Positions 1 to 8,658 of a stretch of 64,000 nt of DNA are shown piece after piece. The stretch spans positions 62,001 through 126,000 of the forward strand of contig JAGAFU010000041.1 of NCBI GenBank assembly GCA_017627955.1, read 5' to 3'. The notes beneath the pieces were generated by a model. That model was not told where the DNA came from. It made no database searches and worked only from the letters and a program-made list of their open reading frames with translations. How positions within the stretch are numbered: the first letter of the stretch is position 1; every line of letters starts with the position of its first letter. This DNA comes from Bacteroidales bacterium. GTDB lineage: Bacteria > Bacteroidota > Bacteroidia > Bacteroidales > UBA932. Both the position numbers and the translations under genes were made by a program.

Positions 1-222
1 TGGCAGGTCGATGTGGAGGATGATTCCGCGGCACCCGTGGCCGGGACCGAGGTCAAGGCCGGAGAAGGAATGGGCTTTGTCCAGACATATTACGGAATGG
101 AGGAGATCGTCCCAGCGGTGGACGGCCGTGTTGTCGCTGTGCTTGGAAAGCAGGGTGATAAGGTCGCCAAGGGGGAGATTGTGGCGTTTGTGGAAGGAGA
201 TTCTTCGCCGCGCTCAGAATGA
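1..222 (+). CDS. C-terminal end of a biotinyl/lipoyl-like (barrel-sandwich) domain protein, 5' partial
   Basis: The frame is open from base 1 and gives 73 residues, so the gene starts left of the window. The tail has the hammerhead pattern of biotinyl/lipoyl carrier domains: YGMEEIVPAVDGRVVAV, then KQGDKVAKGEIVAFVE. In true carriers the turn reads MKM and its lysine is modified; here that place reads YYGM, so the lysine is missing. By family knowledge the likely parent is a carboxylase or decarboxylase subunit (pyruvate carboxylase or oxaloacetate decarboxylase type) or another barrel-sandwich protein; the visible part cannot decide. The last residues (GDSSPRSE) and the stop codon are encoded by a dispersed repeat that begins at 199. 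Confidence 0.5.
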   Translation, partial: WQVDVEDDSAAPVAGTEVKAGEGMGFVQTYYGMEEIVPAVDGRVVAVLGKQGDKVAKGEIVAFVEGDSSPRSE

Positions 223-262
223 CAGTAACGCGCTCAGAATGACAGTAACGCGCTCAGAATGA
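199..262 (+). repeat. Dispersed repeat, copy 1, with two tandem partial copies
   Basis: The core (GATTCTTCG, a variable middle, GCTCAGAATGACAG) is followed by two more units of TAACGCGCTCAGAATGACAG type at 226-262, the last one incomplete. The repeat supplies the stop codon and last residues of the upstream gene and fills the gap to the next one. Related copies lie at 398-424, 24105-24132 (inverted) and 26904-26930. Confidence 0.8.
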
Positions 263-272
263 TCGTTGTTTT

Positions 273-809
273 ATGAGAAAAGGTTTTCAGTCCGTTTTCG
301 TTTTGTTGTCAGTCGCCATGTTGGTGTCTGGCTGCGATTTCTTTCGGGTGCTGGCCGGGAGGCCGACGTCGAAGGAGATTGCGGCGAAGCGGGAGGAGAT
401 CCTTCGCTCCGCTCAGGATGACAGAACGCCGGTTGAGCCGGGGATGACAGATGAGAATCCTGGGATGGCGGATGAGAAGCCGGTGATGACGGATGAGAAG
501 CCGGTGATGACGAGCGATTCGGCTGTGCCAGCTGACACTTCCACAAGTTCGGCGACAAAGACGAAAGAAAAGAAGCGTTACTATGTGATCATGGGGGCTT
601 TCTCGAGCAAGGAGAACGCCGAGAAGTATGGCGAGCGGATTCAATCCTTTGGCTATGAGCCGGAGTTCTTCGGGTTCACAGAGGGACGTACGGCTGTAGG
701 AATAGGAGGGACTGACGACCTCGAGGAGGCGAAGATATTCATGAGAGAGTTGAAAGGGCAGGATTTTTGCCCGGACGGTGTCTGGATTCTTGACAGGAAA
801 AGGAAATGA
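273..809 (+). CDS. SPOR-domain lipoprotein
   Basis: The 178-residue protein begins with a lipoprotein signal (hydrophobic core, then MLVSGC with the lipidated cysteine at 21). Residues 41-90 form a low-complexity linker rich in Asp, Glu, Pro, Met and Thr with a repeated DEKPVMT unit. The C-terminal part (about 98-175) fits a SPOR domain: YYVIMGAFSSKENAEKY, then FGYEPEFF and GRTAVGIGGTDDLEEA. SPOR domains bind denuded glycan strands of peptidoglycan, so the protein probably sits in the periplasm, lipid-anchored at the cell envelope. Its stop overlaps the next start by four bases, suggesting co-translation. Part of the linker (REEILRSAQDD) is encoded by a copy of the dispersed repeat at 398-424, an unusual case of repeat sequence inside a gene. 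Confidence 0.85.
   Translation: MRKGFQSVFVLLSVAMLVSGCDFFRVLAGRPTSKEIAAKREEILRSAQDDRTPVEPGMTDENPGMADEKPVMTDEKPVMTSDSAVPADTSTSSATKTKEKKRYYVIMGAFSSKENAEKYGERIQSFGYEPEFFGFTEGRTAVGIGGTDDLEEAKIFMRELKGQDFCPDGVWILDRKRK
398..424 (+). repeat. Dispersed repeat, copy 2, inside a coding sequence
   Basis: This copy reads GATCCTTCGCTCCGCTCAGG followed by ATGACAG. It lies in frame within the SPOR lipoprotein gene and encodes the start of its linker (ILRSAQDD). It differs from the other copies mainly by two A/T to G/C changes in the arms. Confidence 0.75.
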
Positions 810-2164
810 AACACTCATCAGCGCTCATATTGACTCTTGCCGTCATGTTGTCAATGGCGGCCCCTGGCCGTGCCCAGTACCGTGCCGGATATTCTGAACT
901 TGGTGACAGTGATAGGGTAACGTCTCTCAAACGGCATGTCGCCACCGTGGCTTCCGCGATGATGGAAGGTCGTAAGGCCGGTTCGGAAGGGGAGAAGATG
1001 ACAGCCGAGTACGTGACCGGGATTTTCAAGGAGTACGGAGTAGATGTGCTCTCCGGGGAATCGGGCGATCCGTTCGGCATCCTGCAGGAGAACGGCGACA
1101 CTCTTACCTCGAGAAATGTCTGCGCCTTTATCCATGGAGGAGACAAGGCTTTGAGGGACCGTTACATTGTGATCGGGGCGAGGATGGATAATCTCGGCAC
1201 CGGCACTATGACGATAGACGGGAACAAGGTCGAGAAAATATATTCCGGAGCCAACGGGAACGCCTCCGGAGTGGCGATGATGCTGGAGCTCGCGAAGATG
1301 CTCCAGACCAACAAGGCTGTTCTCCGCAGATCTGTCCTGTTTGTGGCTTTCGGCGCCTCACGGGAGTCTTTCGCTGGTTCATGGTATTTCCTTAACCGTT
1401 CATTTTCAGATGTTTCCAACATCGATGCCATGATCAATCTCGACATGCTGGGAACCGGGTATGACGGTTTCTACGCTTTCACGGCATCCAATGCGGACAT
1501 GAACGCGATGGTGGAGTCGTTGTCGGGTGAGCTTCAGCCCATCAGGCCTGTTTTGACCACTGTCGAGCCTTATCCATCGGATCATGTGGCCTTTTACGAC
1601 AAGGGAATTCCTTCCATATTCTTCACGACAGGACGATATCCTGCCCACGACACCGAGAGGGATACCCAGTCGATCCTCGACTACGAGACGATGGAGAAGG
1701 AGCTGGAATATATTTACAGTTACGCTGTTTCCCTTGTCAATGGTCCGAAGCCGATTTTCAACCCATCCGATGTTGTTCGGTTGAGCGGAGGTGTCCCGGA
1801 TGCGGTCCCTTATTATGACTGCGATGTGAAGCCCTCTTTCCTCGGGAGCGATGATCCTAAGGTGTTTCTCCAGAAGTGGGTATATTCCTACATGAAGTAT
1901 CCTGAGGAGGCTATCAAACAGGGCATACAGGGACGTGTGCTGGTTGATTTCGTGATCGGTGAAGACGGGAAAGTCAGGGATGTGAAAGTCCTCAAGGGCG
2001 CTGACCCTCTTCTCGACGACGAGGCTGTCAGGATCATCAGCGGATCTCCTTCCTGGAAGCCTGGCAAGTTAAGAGGCAAGAAGGTCAGTTCCGAGATGTC
2101 ATTGTACATTGAGTTCCGTCTGGAAAAGAAGGGAACGCGGAGCTTTGGGTTTAAAAAACATTGA
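806..2164 (+). CDS. Degenerate M28-type peptidase fused to a TonB C-terminal domain
   Basis: The protein has 452 residues with a signal peptide (cleavage after about residue 23). Residues 40-310 follow the M28 zinc aminopeptidase fold, with INLDMLG (D213) and YPAHDTERDT (H281) in place. The other metal and catalytic positions are changed: the usual AHYDHLG is ARMDNLG (R126), the GADDNASG loop is GANGNASG (N150-G151), and the Glu-Glu pair is S185-R186. Residues 355-440 form a TonB C-terminal-like domain (YPEEAIKQGIQGRVLVDFVI, then SPSWKPGK). The protein is therefore probably a non-catalytic periplasmic binder rather than a peptidase. There is no N-terminal membrane anchor of the TonB kind. It overlaps the SPOR lipoprotein gene by four bases. 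Confidence 0.8.
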   Translation: MKHSSALILTLAVMLSMAAPGRAQYRAGYSELGDSDRVTSLKRHVATVASAMMEGRKAGSEGEKMTAEYVTGIFKEYGVDVLSGESGDPFGILQENGDTLTSRNVCAFIHGGDKALRDRYIVIGARMDNLGTGTMTIDGNKVEKIYSGANGNASGVAMMLELAKMLQTNKAVLRRSVLFVAFGASRESFAGSWYFLNRSFSDVSNIDAMINLDMLGTGYDGFYAFTASNADMNAMVESLSGELQPIRPVLTTVEPYPSDHVAFYDKGIPSIFFTTGRYPAHDTERDTQSILDYETMEKELEYIYSYAVSLVNGPKPIFNPSDVVRLSGGVPDAVPYYDCDVKPSFLGSDDPKVFLQKWVYSYMKYPEEAIKQGIQGRVLVDFVIGEDGKVRDVKVLKGADPLLDDEAVRIISGSPSWKPGKLRGKKVSSEMSLYIEFRLEKKGTRSFGFKKH

Positions 2165-2191
2165 TTAATACTTAGAAATAACTTATAGATA

Positions 2192-4957
2192 ATGGATTAC
2201 GATTTCAGGACCATTGAAAGGAAATGGCAGGCCTATTGGGCTGGGAATGGAACATTCAAGACAGGAACGGATTCTTCCAAGCCTAAGTTCTATGTTCTGG
2301 ACATGTTCCCGTATCCTTCCGGAGCGGGGCTTCATGTGGGGCATCCTCTTGGATATATTGCCAGTGACATATTCTCCAGGTATAAGAGGCTGAAGGGTTT
2401 TAATGTCCTTCATCCCATGGGTTATGACGCCTTTGGCCTTCCGGCGGAGCAGTATGCGATCCAGACAGGGCAGCACCCTGAGGTGACGACCGTGAACAAC
2501 ATCAACAGGTATCGTCAGCAGATGGACCGTATTGGTTTCTCATACGACTGGGACCGTGAGGTAAGGACATGTGATCCCGCATATTACAAGTGGACCCAGT
2601 GGGCGTTCCTCAAAATGTTCGGAAGCTGGTACGACAATGCCGCGGGTAAGGCTCGTCCTGTCGAGGACCTGATCGCCTCTTTTGAGAAAGGAGGCAGTAG
2701 CGCGGTTGACGCGGCTCATTCTGAGCACGATCCTTTCTCGGCTGAGGAATGGAAGGCTTTCTCCGAGAAGGAGAAGTCAGACATGCTGATGAATTACCGG
2801 ATCGCCTACCAGGGAGAAACCTCCGTCAACTGGTGCGCTGGGCTCGGGACTGTCCTGGCCAATGACGAGGTCAAGGATGGCCTTTCAGTGAGGGGCGGTT
2901 ATCCTGTGGAGCAGAAGAAGATGATGCAGTGGCAGCTCAGGGTCTCGGCCTATGCCGGGAGGCTGCTGGAAGGGCTTGACAGGATAGACTGGACTGATTC
3001 CCTTAAGGAAATGCAACGCAACTGGATTGGCAAGTCAAACGGTTGCGAGGTGATATTCAAGTGCTACAATGGAGAAGAGGAACATGACGTGACCATATTC
3101 ACGACCAGGGTAGACACTATTTTCGGTGTGACTTTCATGGTTCTGGCTCCTGAGAGCGAGCTTGTGGATGTCCTTACGACGGCTGACCAGAAAAAAGAGG
3201 TTGAGGATTACCTCGCTTATGTCAAGAAAAAGACTGAGCGTGAGAGAATTGCCGAGACGAAGACAGTCACGGGAGTGTTCTCCGGTTCTTATGGTGTCAA
3301 CCCGTTGACAGGAGAGAGGGTGCCAATCTGGATCTCCGAATATGTCTTGGCAGGATACGGCACAGGAGCTATCATGGCCGTGCCGGCGCATGACAGCAGG
3401 GATTACGCTTTCGCGAAGAAGTTCAACCTTCCGATCGTGCCGATTATCGAAGGCTGCGATGTCAGCGAGGAGAGCTTTGACGCCAAGGAGGGCAAGATGG
3501 TCAATTCTGGTTTCCTTGACGGGATGGACGTGAAGGAAGCTATTCCTGCCGCCATTGAATATGTCGAGAAGAAAGGACTTGGCCACGCGAAGGTCAATTA
3601 CAGACTTCGCGACGCCATTTTCAGCCGTCAGCGTTACTGGGGAGAGCCTTTCCCCATTTACTATAAGGATGGGATTCCGACTCCCGTTCCTTTCAGCGAT
3701 CTTCCGCTCACTCTTCCGGAGATCGATGAGTTCAAGCCGACCGAGAACGGCGAGCCGCCTCTTGCGAGGGCTAAGAACTGGACCTACAATGGCTATCCGC
3801 TGGAGACCAGCACGATGCCTGGTTTCGCGGGGTCCAGCGCCTACTATCTCAGGTACATGGATCCTCATAATAATGAGGCTCTTGTGGATAAAGATGTGGA
3901 TGCGTACTGGAGGGACGTCGACTTGTATATCGGCGGAACCGAGCATGCCACCGGGCATCTTATTTATTCCCGTTTCTGGAACAAGTTCCTCTTTGATCTG
4001 GGCTATGTGTGTGAGGATGAGCCTTTCCGCAAGCTTATAAACCAGGGAATGATCCAGGGCCGCTCCAATTTCGTCTACCGCATCGTCGGGACCAACAAGT
4101 TCGTCTCCCTCGGGCTCAAAGACCAGTACCAGACGACAGAGATCCATGTCGACATCAGTCTGGTCAGGAATGACCGGCTCGATCTGGAGGGATTCAAAGC
4201 TTGGAGGCCTGAGTTCTCTGACGCTGAATTCGTCCTTGAGAATGGGGAATACATCTGCGGCTGGGCAGTCGAGAAGATGAGCAAATCCATGTTCAATGTC
4301 GTCAATCCCGACAAGATCTGCGATGATTATGGCGCTGATACGCTGAGACTTTACGAGATGTTCCTCGGCCCTCTTGAGCAGAGCAAGCCTTGGGACACAA
4401 AGGGAATCGACGGGGTTAACCGCTTCCTGAAAAAGTTCTGGAGGCTATTCTTTGACGGCGATTCGCTGGCAGTCTCCGATGAGGAGCCTTCGGCCGAAGA
4501 GCTCAAGGTCCTTCACAAACTGATCGGCAAGGAGGAATACGACATCGAGCACTTCTCTTTCAATACCACAGTCAGCGCTTTCATGATAGCGCTCAACGAC
4601 TTGAGTGCCTTGAAGTGCCGTAAGCGCGCCATTCTTGAGCCTATGACGGTTCTTCTTTCTCCGTTCGCTCCCCATATCGCCGAAGAGCTTTGGTCGCTTC
4701 TTGGCCATCAGGGAAGTGTGGCTTATGCCTCTTTCCCGGCCTTTGATCCAGCTCTGGCGGCAGAGGACAACGTGAAATACCCTGTCTCTTTCAATGGCAA
4801 GATGAGATTCACTCTGGAGCTTCCCAAGTCTATGGCTCCTTCTGAGGTCGAGGCTGCGGTGAGGAATTTGGACCAGACAGCCAAATGGGTAGGAGACAAG
4901 ACTATAGCGAAGGTTATCGTCGTTCCTGGCAGGATTGTCAACATCGTTATAAAATAG
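2192..4957 (+). CDS. leuS: Leucine--tRNA ligase
   Basis: Cytoplasmic class I synthetase that charges tRNA-Leu with leucine. The 921-residue protein has the HIGH-type motif HVGH at 48-51 (after PYPSGAGL) and KMSKS at 695-699. The editing domain lies between them ([18 protein letters not shown], then [16 protein letters not shown]). Length matches Bacteroidota LeuRS, which is longer than the E. coli enzyme of about 860; an extra segment around residues 150-200 accounts for part of this. The ATG at 2192 is 27 bases past the previous stop and is the only start that preserves the usual N-terminus ([16 protein letters not shown]). All signature motifs look intact. Confidence 0.98.
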   Translation: MDYDFRTIERKWQAYWAGNGTFKTGTDSSKPKFYVLDMFPYPSGAGLHVGHPLGYIASDIFSRYKRLKGFNVLHPMGYDAFGLPAEQYAIQTGQHPEVTTVNNINRYRQQMDRIGFSYDWDREVRTCDPAYYKWTQWAFLKMFGSWYDNAAGKARPVEDLIASFEKGGSSAVDAAHSEHDPFSAEEWKAFSEKEKSDMLMNYRIAYQGETSVNWCAGLGTVLANDEVKDGLSVRGGYPVEQKKMMQWQLRVSAYAGRLLEGLDRIDWTDSLKEMQRNWIGKSNGCEVIFKCYNGEEEHDVTIFTTRVDTIFGVTFMVLAPESELVDVLTTADQKKEVEDYLAYVKKKTERERIAETKTVTGVFSGSYGVNPLTGERVPIWISEYVLAGYGTGAIMAVPAHDSRDYAFAKKFNLPIVPIIEGCDVSEESFDAKEGKMVNSGFLDGMDVKEAIPAAIEYVEKKGLGHAKVNYRLRDAIFSRQRYWGEPFPIYYKDGIPTPVPFSDLPLTLPEIDEFKPTENGEPPLARAKNWTYNGYPLETSTMPGFAGSSAYYLRYMDPHNNEALVDKDVDAYWRDVDLYIGGTEHATGHLIYSRFWNKFLFDLGYVCEDEPFRKLINQGMIQGRSNFVYRIVGTNKFVSLGLKDQYQTTEIHVDISLVRNDRLDLEGFKAWRPEFSDAEFVLENGEYICGWAVEKMSKSMFNVVNPDKICDDYGADTLRLYEMFLGPLEQSKPWDTKGIDGVNRFLKKFWRLFFDGDSLAVSDEEPSAEELKVLHKLIGKEEYDIEHFSFNTTVSAFMIALNDLSALKCRKRAILEPMTVLLSPFAPHIAEELWSLLGHQGSVAYASFPAFDPALAAEDNVKYPVSFNGKMRFTLELPKSMAPSEVEAAVRNLDQTAKWVGDKTIAKVIVVPGRIVNIVIK

Positions 4958-4966
4958 ATCTTCATA

Positions 4967-5920
4967 ATGGCAGTAGGATTGAAATCAGGAAAGCGCGAGA
5001 TCCTGAACACTCTGGATGACTATGCTGTCATTACCCTTGGAGTCGTCTTCTATGCTTTCGCGTGGGCTGACATGCTTATCCCCAACGGGATAGCCAGCGG
5101 TGGACTCACCGGAGCCTGTACCATTATCAATTTCGCGACGGGCATCCCTGTCCATCTGACCTATATTGTCGTCAATGGTTTGCTGTTGCTCGCGGGATTC
5201 CTTATTCTTGGGAAAGGATTCGGTTTCAAGACCATCTATGCCATCGGCTTGTCTACCGTGGGACTGGATATTTTCTCGGGTATGGAGTTCCTTCATGTCT
5301 TCTTCGACAACAAACTCCTTCTCGTGATTGTGGCCGCTATCATCGAATCTATTGGTCTCACTTGCATTCTGGCTCGTGGGGGCAGTACCGGAGGAACTGA
5401 CATCGTGGCGTTGATAGTCAATAAGTTCTGGCCTGTTTCCTTGGGTAAGGTGTTCTTGGCTTTGGATATTTTCATCATCGCTTCCGTGCTTCTTGTCCCG
5501 GGAAAGACAATTGAGGACATGGTCTACGGTTACGTGGCGATGGTGATTTTCTCCGTCTTCGTGGACTGGGTGCTGCTCGGACGTAACTCGACATGGCAGG
5601 TCATGGTGTTCTCCAATAAGTACAAAGAGATTGCCGACACGGTCATCCACGATCTGAACAGGGGAGTCACAGCTCTCGACGCCCAGGGCTGGTACTCGGG
5701 TGAGAGCAAGAAGGTTTTGCTGATTATGGTCCGGAAACCTGAGCTTCACACTATCACGAGGACCGTGAAGGAAATCGATCCTTCCGCTTTTGTTACTGTC
5801 TCATCCGCGAGCACGGTCTATGGGGAGGGATTTGATGAGATGAAGACCGGGTTCAATCTTAAGCTAAAAAAGAAATCTGACAATGGAATTGCAAGAGAAG
5901 AACGTGTTAAGGACAATTAA
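4967..5920 (+). CDS. YitT family membrane protein (first of a tandem pair)
   Basis: A 317-residue protein with about five or six membrane segments in the first 200 residues, forming the YitT/DUF161 region. This includes the conserved GGSTGGTDIVALIVNKF. A cytoplasmic DUF2179 domain follows at about 205-295 (VIHDLNRGVTALDAQGWYSG, then VSSASTVYGEGF). The family is widespread in bacteria with no settled substrate. The gene starts nine bases after leuS, suggesting readthrough. Its 3' end overlaps the second YitT gene by 38 bases in another frame. Confidence 0.9.
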   Translation: MAVGLKSGKREILNTLDDYAVITLGVVFYAFAWADMLIPNGIASGGLTGACTIINFATGIPVHLTYIVVNGLLLLAGFLILGKGFGFKTIYAIGLSTVGLDIFSGMEFLHVFFDNKLLLVIVAAIIESIGLTCILARGGSTGGTDIVALIVNKFWPVSLGKVFLALDIFIIASVLLVPGKTIEDMVYGYVAMVIFSVFVDWVLLGRNSTWQVMVFSNKYKEIADTVIHDLNRGVTALDAQGWYSGESKKVLLIMVRKPELHTITRTVKEIDPSAFVTVSSASTVYGEGFDEMKTGFNLKLKKKSDNGIAREERVKDN

Positions 5921-6812
5921 GGAATACATCCTTATCACACTTGGTATTATTATCTATACCTGCGGGTGGACCATTTTCCTGACTCCAAACAACATGTTCG
6001 GAGGCGGAGTTTCAGGTATAAGCGCCATAATCCAGTTCGCCACCGGGATCAAGATGGGATATACATATTTTGTGATCAACGCCTTGCTGTTGGTGATATC
6101 CCTTTTTATCATAGGCCCATCTTTCGGGGTCAAGACCGTCTATGCGATTTTCCTGGCCTCATTCTGCTTGAACATAGAGCAGACGATTATCCCCCAGCCA
6201 TTTATCCAGGACTTCGCTTTGTCAAATGGCAAGCTGCTTTGCTCTTTGATCGGAGGCGCGATGGCCGGTTTGGGAATAGGAATGTCCATCTCTCAGGGAG
6301 GGAGTTCTGGCGGAACGGACATCATAGCCTTGATTATCACCAAGTACCACAATATCTCACCAGGAAAGGTCATTCTGCTTATAGATGTCTTCATCATCGC
6401 CTCGTCGCTCCTGGTGCCATCGTACACGGCCGATGGAGGCTCGCTTCCTTTTGTCGACAAGTTCATTACGGCTGTCTACGGCATGATCATAGTGACGGTC
6501 TGCGGCCATGTGGCGGACCTGTATTTGGCGGGAGCCAAGCAGAGCGTGCAGATATTCATCATGTCCCATTACCATGATGAGATCGCTGAAATGGTCGCCA
6601 AGGATTTTCACCGTGGTGTCACTGTCCTGGATGGGAAAGGCTGGTACACAAAGCAGCCAGCATCCGTACTTATGGTGATAACCAGAAAGTCAGATGTGAA
6701 TCTCCTTCTCCGCTCCATCAAAAGGATTGATCCGGACGCTTTCCTTTCGATTTGCTCGGCGGCGGGAGTCTATGGTAAAGGCTTTGATAAAATCAAGGAT
6801 AAAAAAGCCTAG
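5883..6812 (+). CDS. YitT family membrane protein (second of a tandem pair)
   Basis: A 309-residue paralogue of the preceding gene with the same architecture: membrane segments to about residue 200 with GGSSGGTDIIALI, then a DUF2179 domain (DFHRGVTVLDGKGWYTK, CSAAGVYGKGFD). The ATG at 5883 gives an N-terminus that aligns with the first copy (IKEYILITLGIIIYTCGW against LDDYAVITLGVVFYAFAW), so the 38-base overlap is probably real. The pair may form a heteromer; that is inference. A strong terminator follows at 6840-6877. Confidence 0.9.
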   Translation: MELQEKNVLRTIKEYILITLGIIIYTCGWTIFLTPNNMFGGGVSGISAIIQFATGIKMGYTYFVINALLLVISLFIIGPSFGVKTVYAIFLASFCLNIEQTIIPQPFIQDFALSNGKLLCSLIGGAMAGLGIGMSISQGGSSGGTDIIALIITKYHNISPGKVILLIDVFIIASSLLVPSYTADGGSLPFVDKFITAVYGMIIVTVCGHVADLYLAGAKQSVQIFIMSHYHDEIAEMVAKDFHRGVTVLDGKGWYTKQPASVLMVITRKSDVNLLLRSIKRIDPDAFLSICSAAGVYGKGFDKIKDKKA

Positions 6813-6839
6813 TTTCTGTTTTTTTATCCCTTTTTTGGA

Positions 6840-6877
6840 AAGATACCCCCTGCGTACCCCCACGCAGGGGGTATCTT
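6840..6877 (+). terminator. Strong hairpin terminator after the YitT pair
   Basis: Perfect 16-bp stem with arms at 6840-6855 (AAGATACCCCCTGCGT) and 6862-6877, a six-base loop and flanking T-rich sequence. It ends the leuS-YitT transcript and separates it from the AraC gene. Confidence 0.9.
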
Positions 6878-6945
6878 TTATCATGCTAATCATTATTTTC
6901 GTGGTCACAAAAGAAAAACTTGTCTAACAACCAATCTTGAACAAA

Positions 6946-8031
6946 ATGTCGATTATCATTGCATTATCCCTGATCTTCGAATTTCTCTTTTTTCTTTTTT
7001 ATGATCTCGTCCGGAACCGCGCCAAGACCACCAGGCATCTTGTGATAAGAGCGGCGGCAGGATTGACCGGAGCGTTGCTGGTCGTTCTTGAACTTGCGCG
7101 ACCGGGCCCTGTGGAGATCCGCTACCTTGTGCTGGACGTGACGGCTGTCGCGGAGATCCTTCTGCTTTATCCTTGCTCCTTTGAAAAACCGTCTTTCTCG
7201 TTCAGCGCTGTCTTCCTCATTGAGTTGGGTGTCATCATATCTTTCTTCTTCTCGATGTTTGTGCCGGAAGGAAGGCTGTTTTTCCGTTCGGAGAGGATAT
7301 TCTTTTCTTATATGATCATCCTTGTTATCTTTTCATCCTTCTTCACCACTGTGGCGGTTAAGAGATTCAACGGGATCCGGCTCTTTTTCCGGAATTGGGC
7401 GGTCTGGCATAATCTGGAAGATTATTCAAGGTTCATCTACTCCTTGATCTTCATGGGGCTGGGAATATATTCCCTTTGCGCTATCATGCTTCCGGGTGAT
7501 GCTGGGGAGGTTATGACTTACTCGGGCATCATAATGTTCATGGGACTTTTCGCTGTCTTGTATCTGCGGGACATGACGGGCCGCACCTATGTGCTGAACG
7601 AGGGAACCGAACGGAAGGTAAAGGAGATTATAAAAGGCAACTTGAGAACATCTTTCATAGACAAGGCGGAAGAGGATAAGAAAATGAATAATCTGTATTC
7701 GAGGGTCATGTTGTACATGACTGAAAAGAAGCCGTTTCTGGACCCGGATTTCCACATGGAGGACATGGCGGAAGACTTATATTCAAATAAGCTGTACCTC
7801 TCGAAGACCATTAATATCCTCTCTGGCAGGAACTTCCGTCAGTTTGTCAATTATTACAGGGTACAGTATGCCGTGTCCCTGTTCAAGAAGGATCCGAGGC
7901 TTAAGGTCAGTGAGGCGGCTTCCATGTCAGGTTTCAACTCCACGGTCTCTTTCAACATGGCGTTCAAGGTCAACATGGGCAAGACTCCCTCGGAATGGTT
8001 GCAGGAGCATTCTTTGGGGAGGATCGGATAA
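6946..8031 (+). CDS. Membrane-anchored AraC-family transcriptional regulator
   Basis: A 361-residue protein. The first 220 residues hold about six or seven hydrophobic segments. The last 95 form an AraC-type double helix-turn-helix (FHMEDMAEDLYSNKLYLSKT, then YRVQYAVSLFKKDP and VSEAASMSGFNSTVSFNMAF, ending KTPSEWLQ). This layout, membrane sensor plus AraC DNA-binding domain, is common in Bacteroidota. I chose the ATG at 6946; a TTG nine bases upstream is possible. The gene stands alone between a terminator and a small secreted-protein gene, so its target is not evident. Confidence 0.85.
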   Translation: MSIIIALSLIFEFLFFLFYDLVRNRAKTTRHLVIRAAAGLTGALLVVLELARPGPVEIRYLVLDVTAVAEILLLYPCSFEKPSFSFSAVFLIELGVIISFFFSMFVPEGRLFFRSERIFFSYMIILVIFSSFFTTVAVKRFNGIRLFFRNWAVWHNLEDYSRFIYSLIFMGLGIYSLCAIMLPGDAGEVMTYSGIIMFMGLFAVLYLRDMTGRTYVLNEGTERKVKEIIKGNLRTSFIDKAEEDKKMNNLYSRVMLYMTEKKPFLDPDFHMEDMAEDLYSNKLYLSKTINILSGRNFRQFVNYYRVQYAVSLFKKDPRLKVSEAASMSGFNSTVSFNMAFKVNMGKTPSEWLQEHSLGRIG

Positions 8032-8079
8032 TCCCCATTTTTTCCTATATTAGCGGATGTTTGTATAATTTTTAATGTT

Positions 8080-8658
8080 ATGAGAAAAATACTCCTGTCT
8101 GTCTTGTTGGGGCTCATAGTACTTTCCCCGGTGACCGCCCAAAGCGCGAAGGCTGTTAAGAAAGCAAAGAGAGATGCCAAGGTCGAGGTCAAGTATCTTA
8201 AGTCGGAAGGATTCAAGCCGCTGGACAACGTGAAGCTTGAGGATGCGGTCAACTCCTATCTTACTTCGAAATATTCCACCAAATCTTCCTTTGAGGCTAT
8301 CGGCAAAGCCCAGGGGAAGGACCTGAACGAGGCAAAGGTCCTTGCCAGGGCGGACGCGTTGAAAGATTATCCGGAGGAGGATATCGTGGATTCGTTTTTT
8401 GTCTACAAGAAGACTCGGGGGCGTTTTGAGGTTATTTGCTATGCTGTCTTGAAAGGTGTTTCCGCCAAGGACGCGTCCAGGGACAGGGTCCAGTCACGAA
8501 GGCGCTCGGAGAGCACGGAGTCAACCATAGAGTCTATCAGGGCTGACCAGAAAAAGAAGGAAGCCAAGGAGAAAGAGGAGAGAGCCCGTGAGAAAGCCAA
8601 AAAGGACGCACGGCAAAAGGCCAAGAAAGAAGCCCGTAAAAATGCGGGAAAAGACTAA
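8080..8658 (+). CDS. Secreted protein of unknown function with a lysine-rich charged tail
   Basis: The 192-residue protein has a clear signal peptide (cleavage after TAQ, residue 21). Residues 30-130 form a compact region with LLSEG-type features: YLKSEGFKPLDNVKLEDAV, then EAKVLARADALKDYPEEDI. This resembles the LPP20-like fold in style only; I cannot assign it. From about 150 to the end the protein is almost entirely Lys, Arg, Glu and Ala, likely one long charged helix. The last four bases overlap the convergent pseudouridine synthase gene. Confidence 0.7.
   Translation: MRKILLSVLLGLIVLSPVTAQSAKAVKKAKRDAKVEVKYLKSEGFKPLDNVKLEDAVNSYLTSKYSTKSSFEAIGKAQGKDLNEAKVLARADALKDYPEEDIVDSFFVYKKTRGRFEVICYAVLKGVSAKDASRDRVQSRRRSESTESTIESIRADQKKKEAKEKEERAREKAKKDARQKAKKEARKNAGKD

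Noticed and set aside
309..818. Long minus-strand frame opposite the SPOR lipoprotein gene.
   Set aside because: It is a shadow of the real gene; its composition mirrors the repeat-rich linker and it has no domain.
3035..4147. 370-codon minus-strand frame inside leuS.
   Set aside because: It lies wholly opposite conserved leuS sequence and has no recognisable feature.
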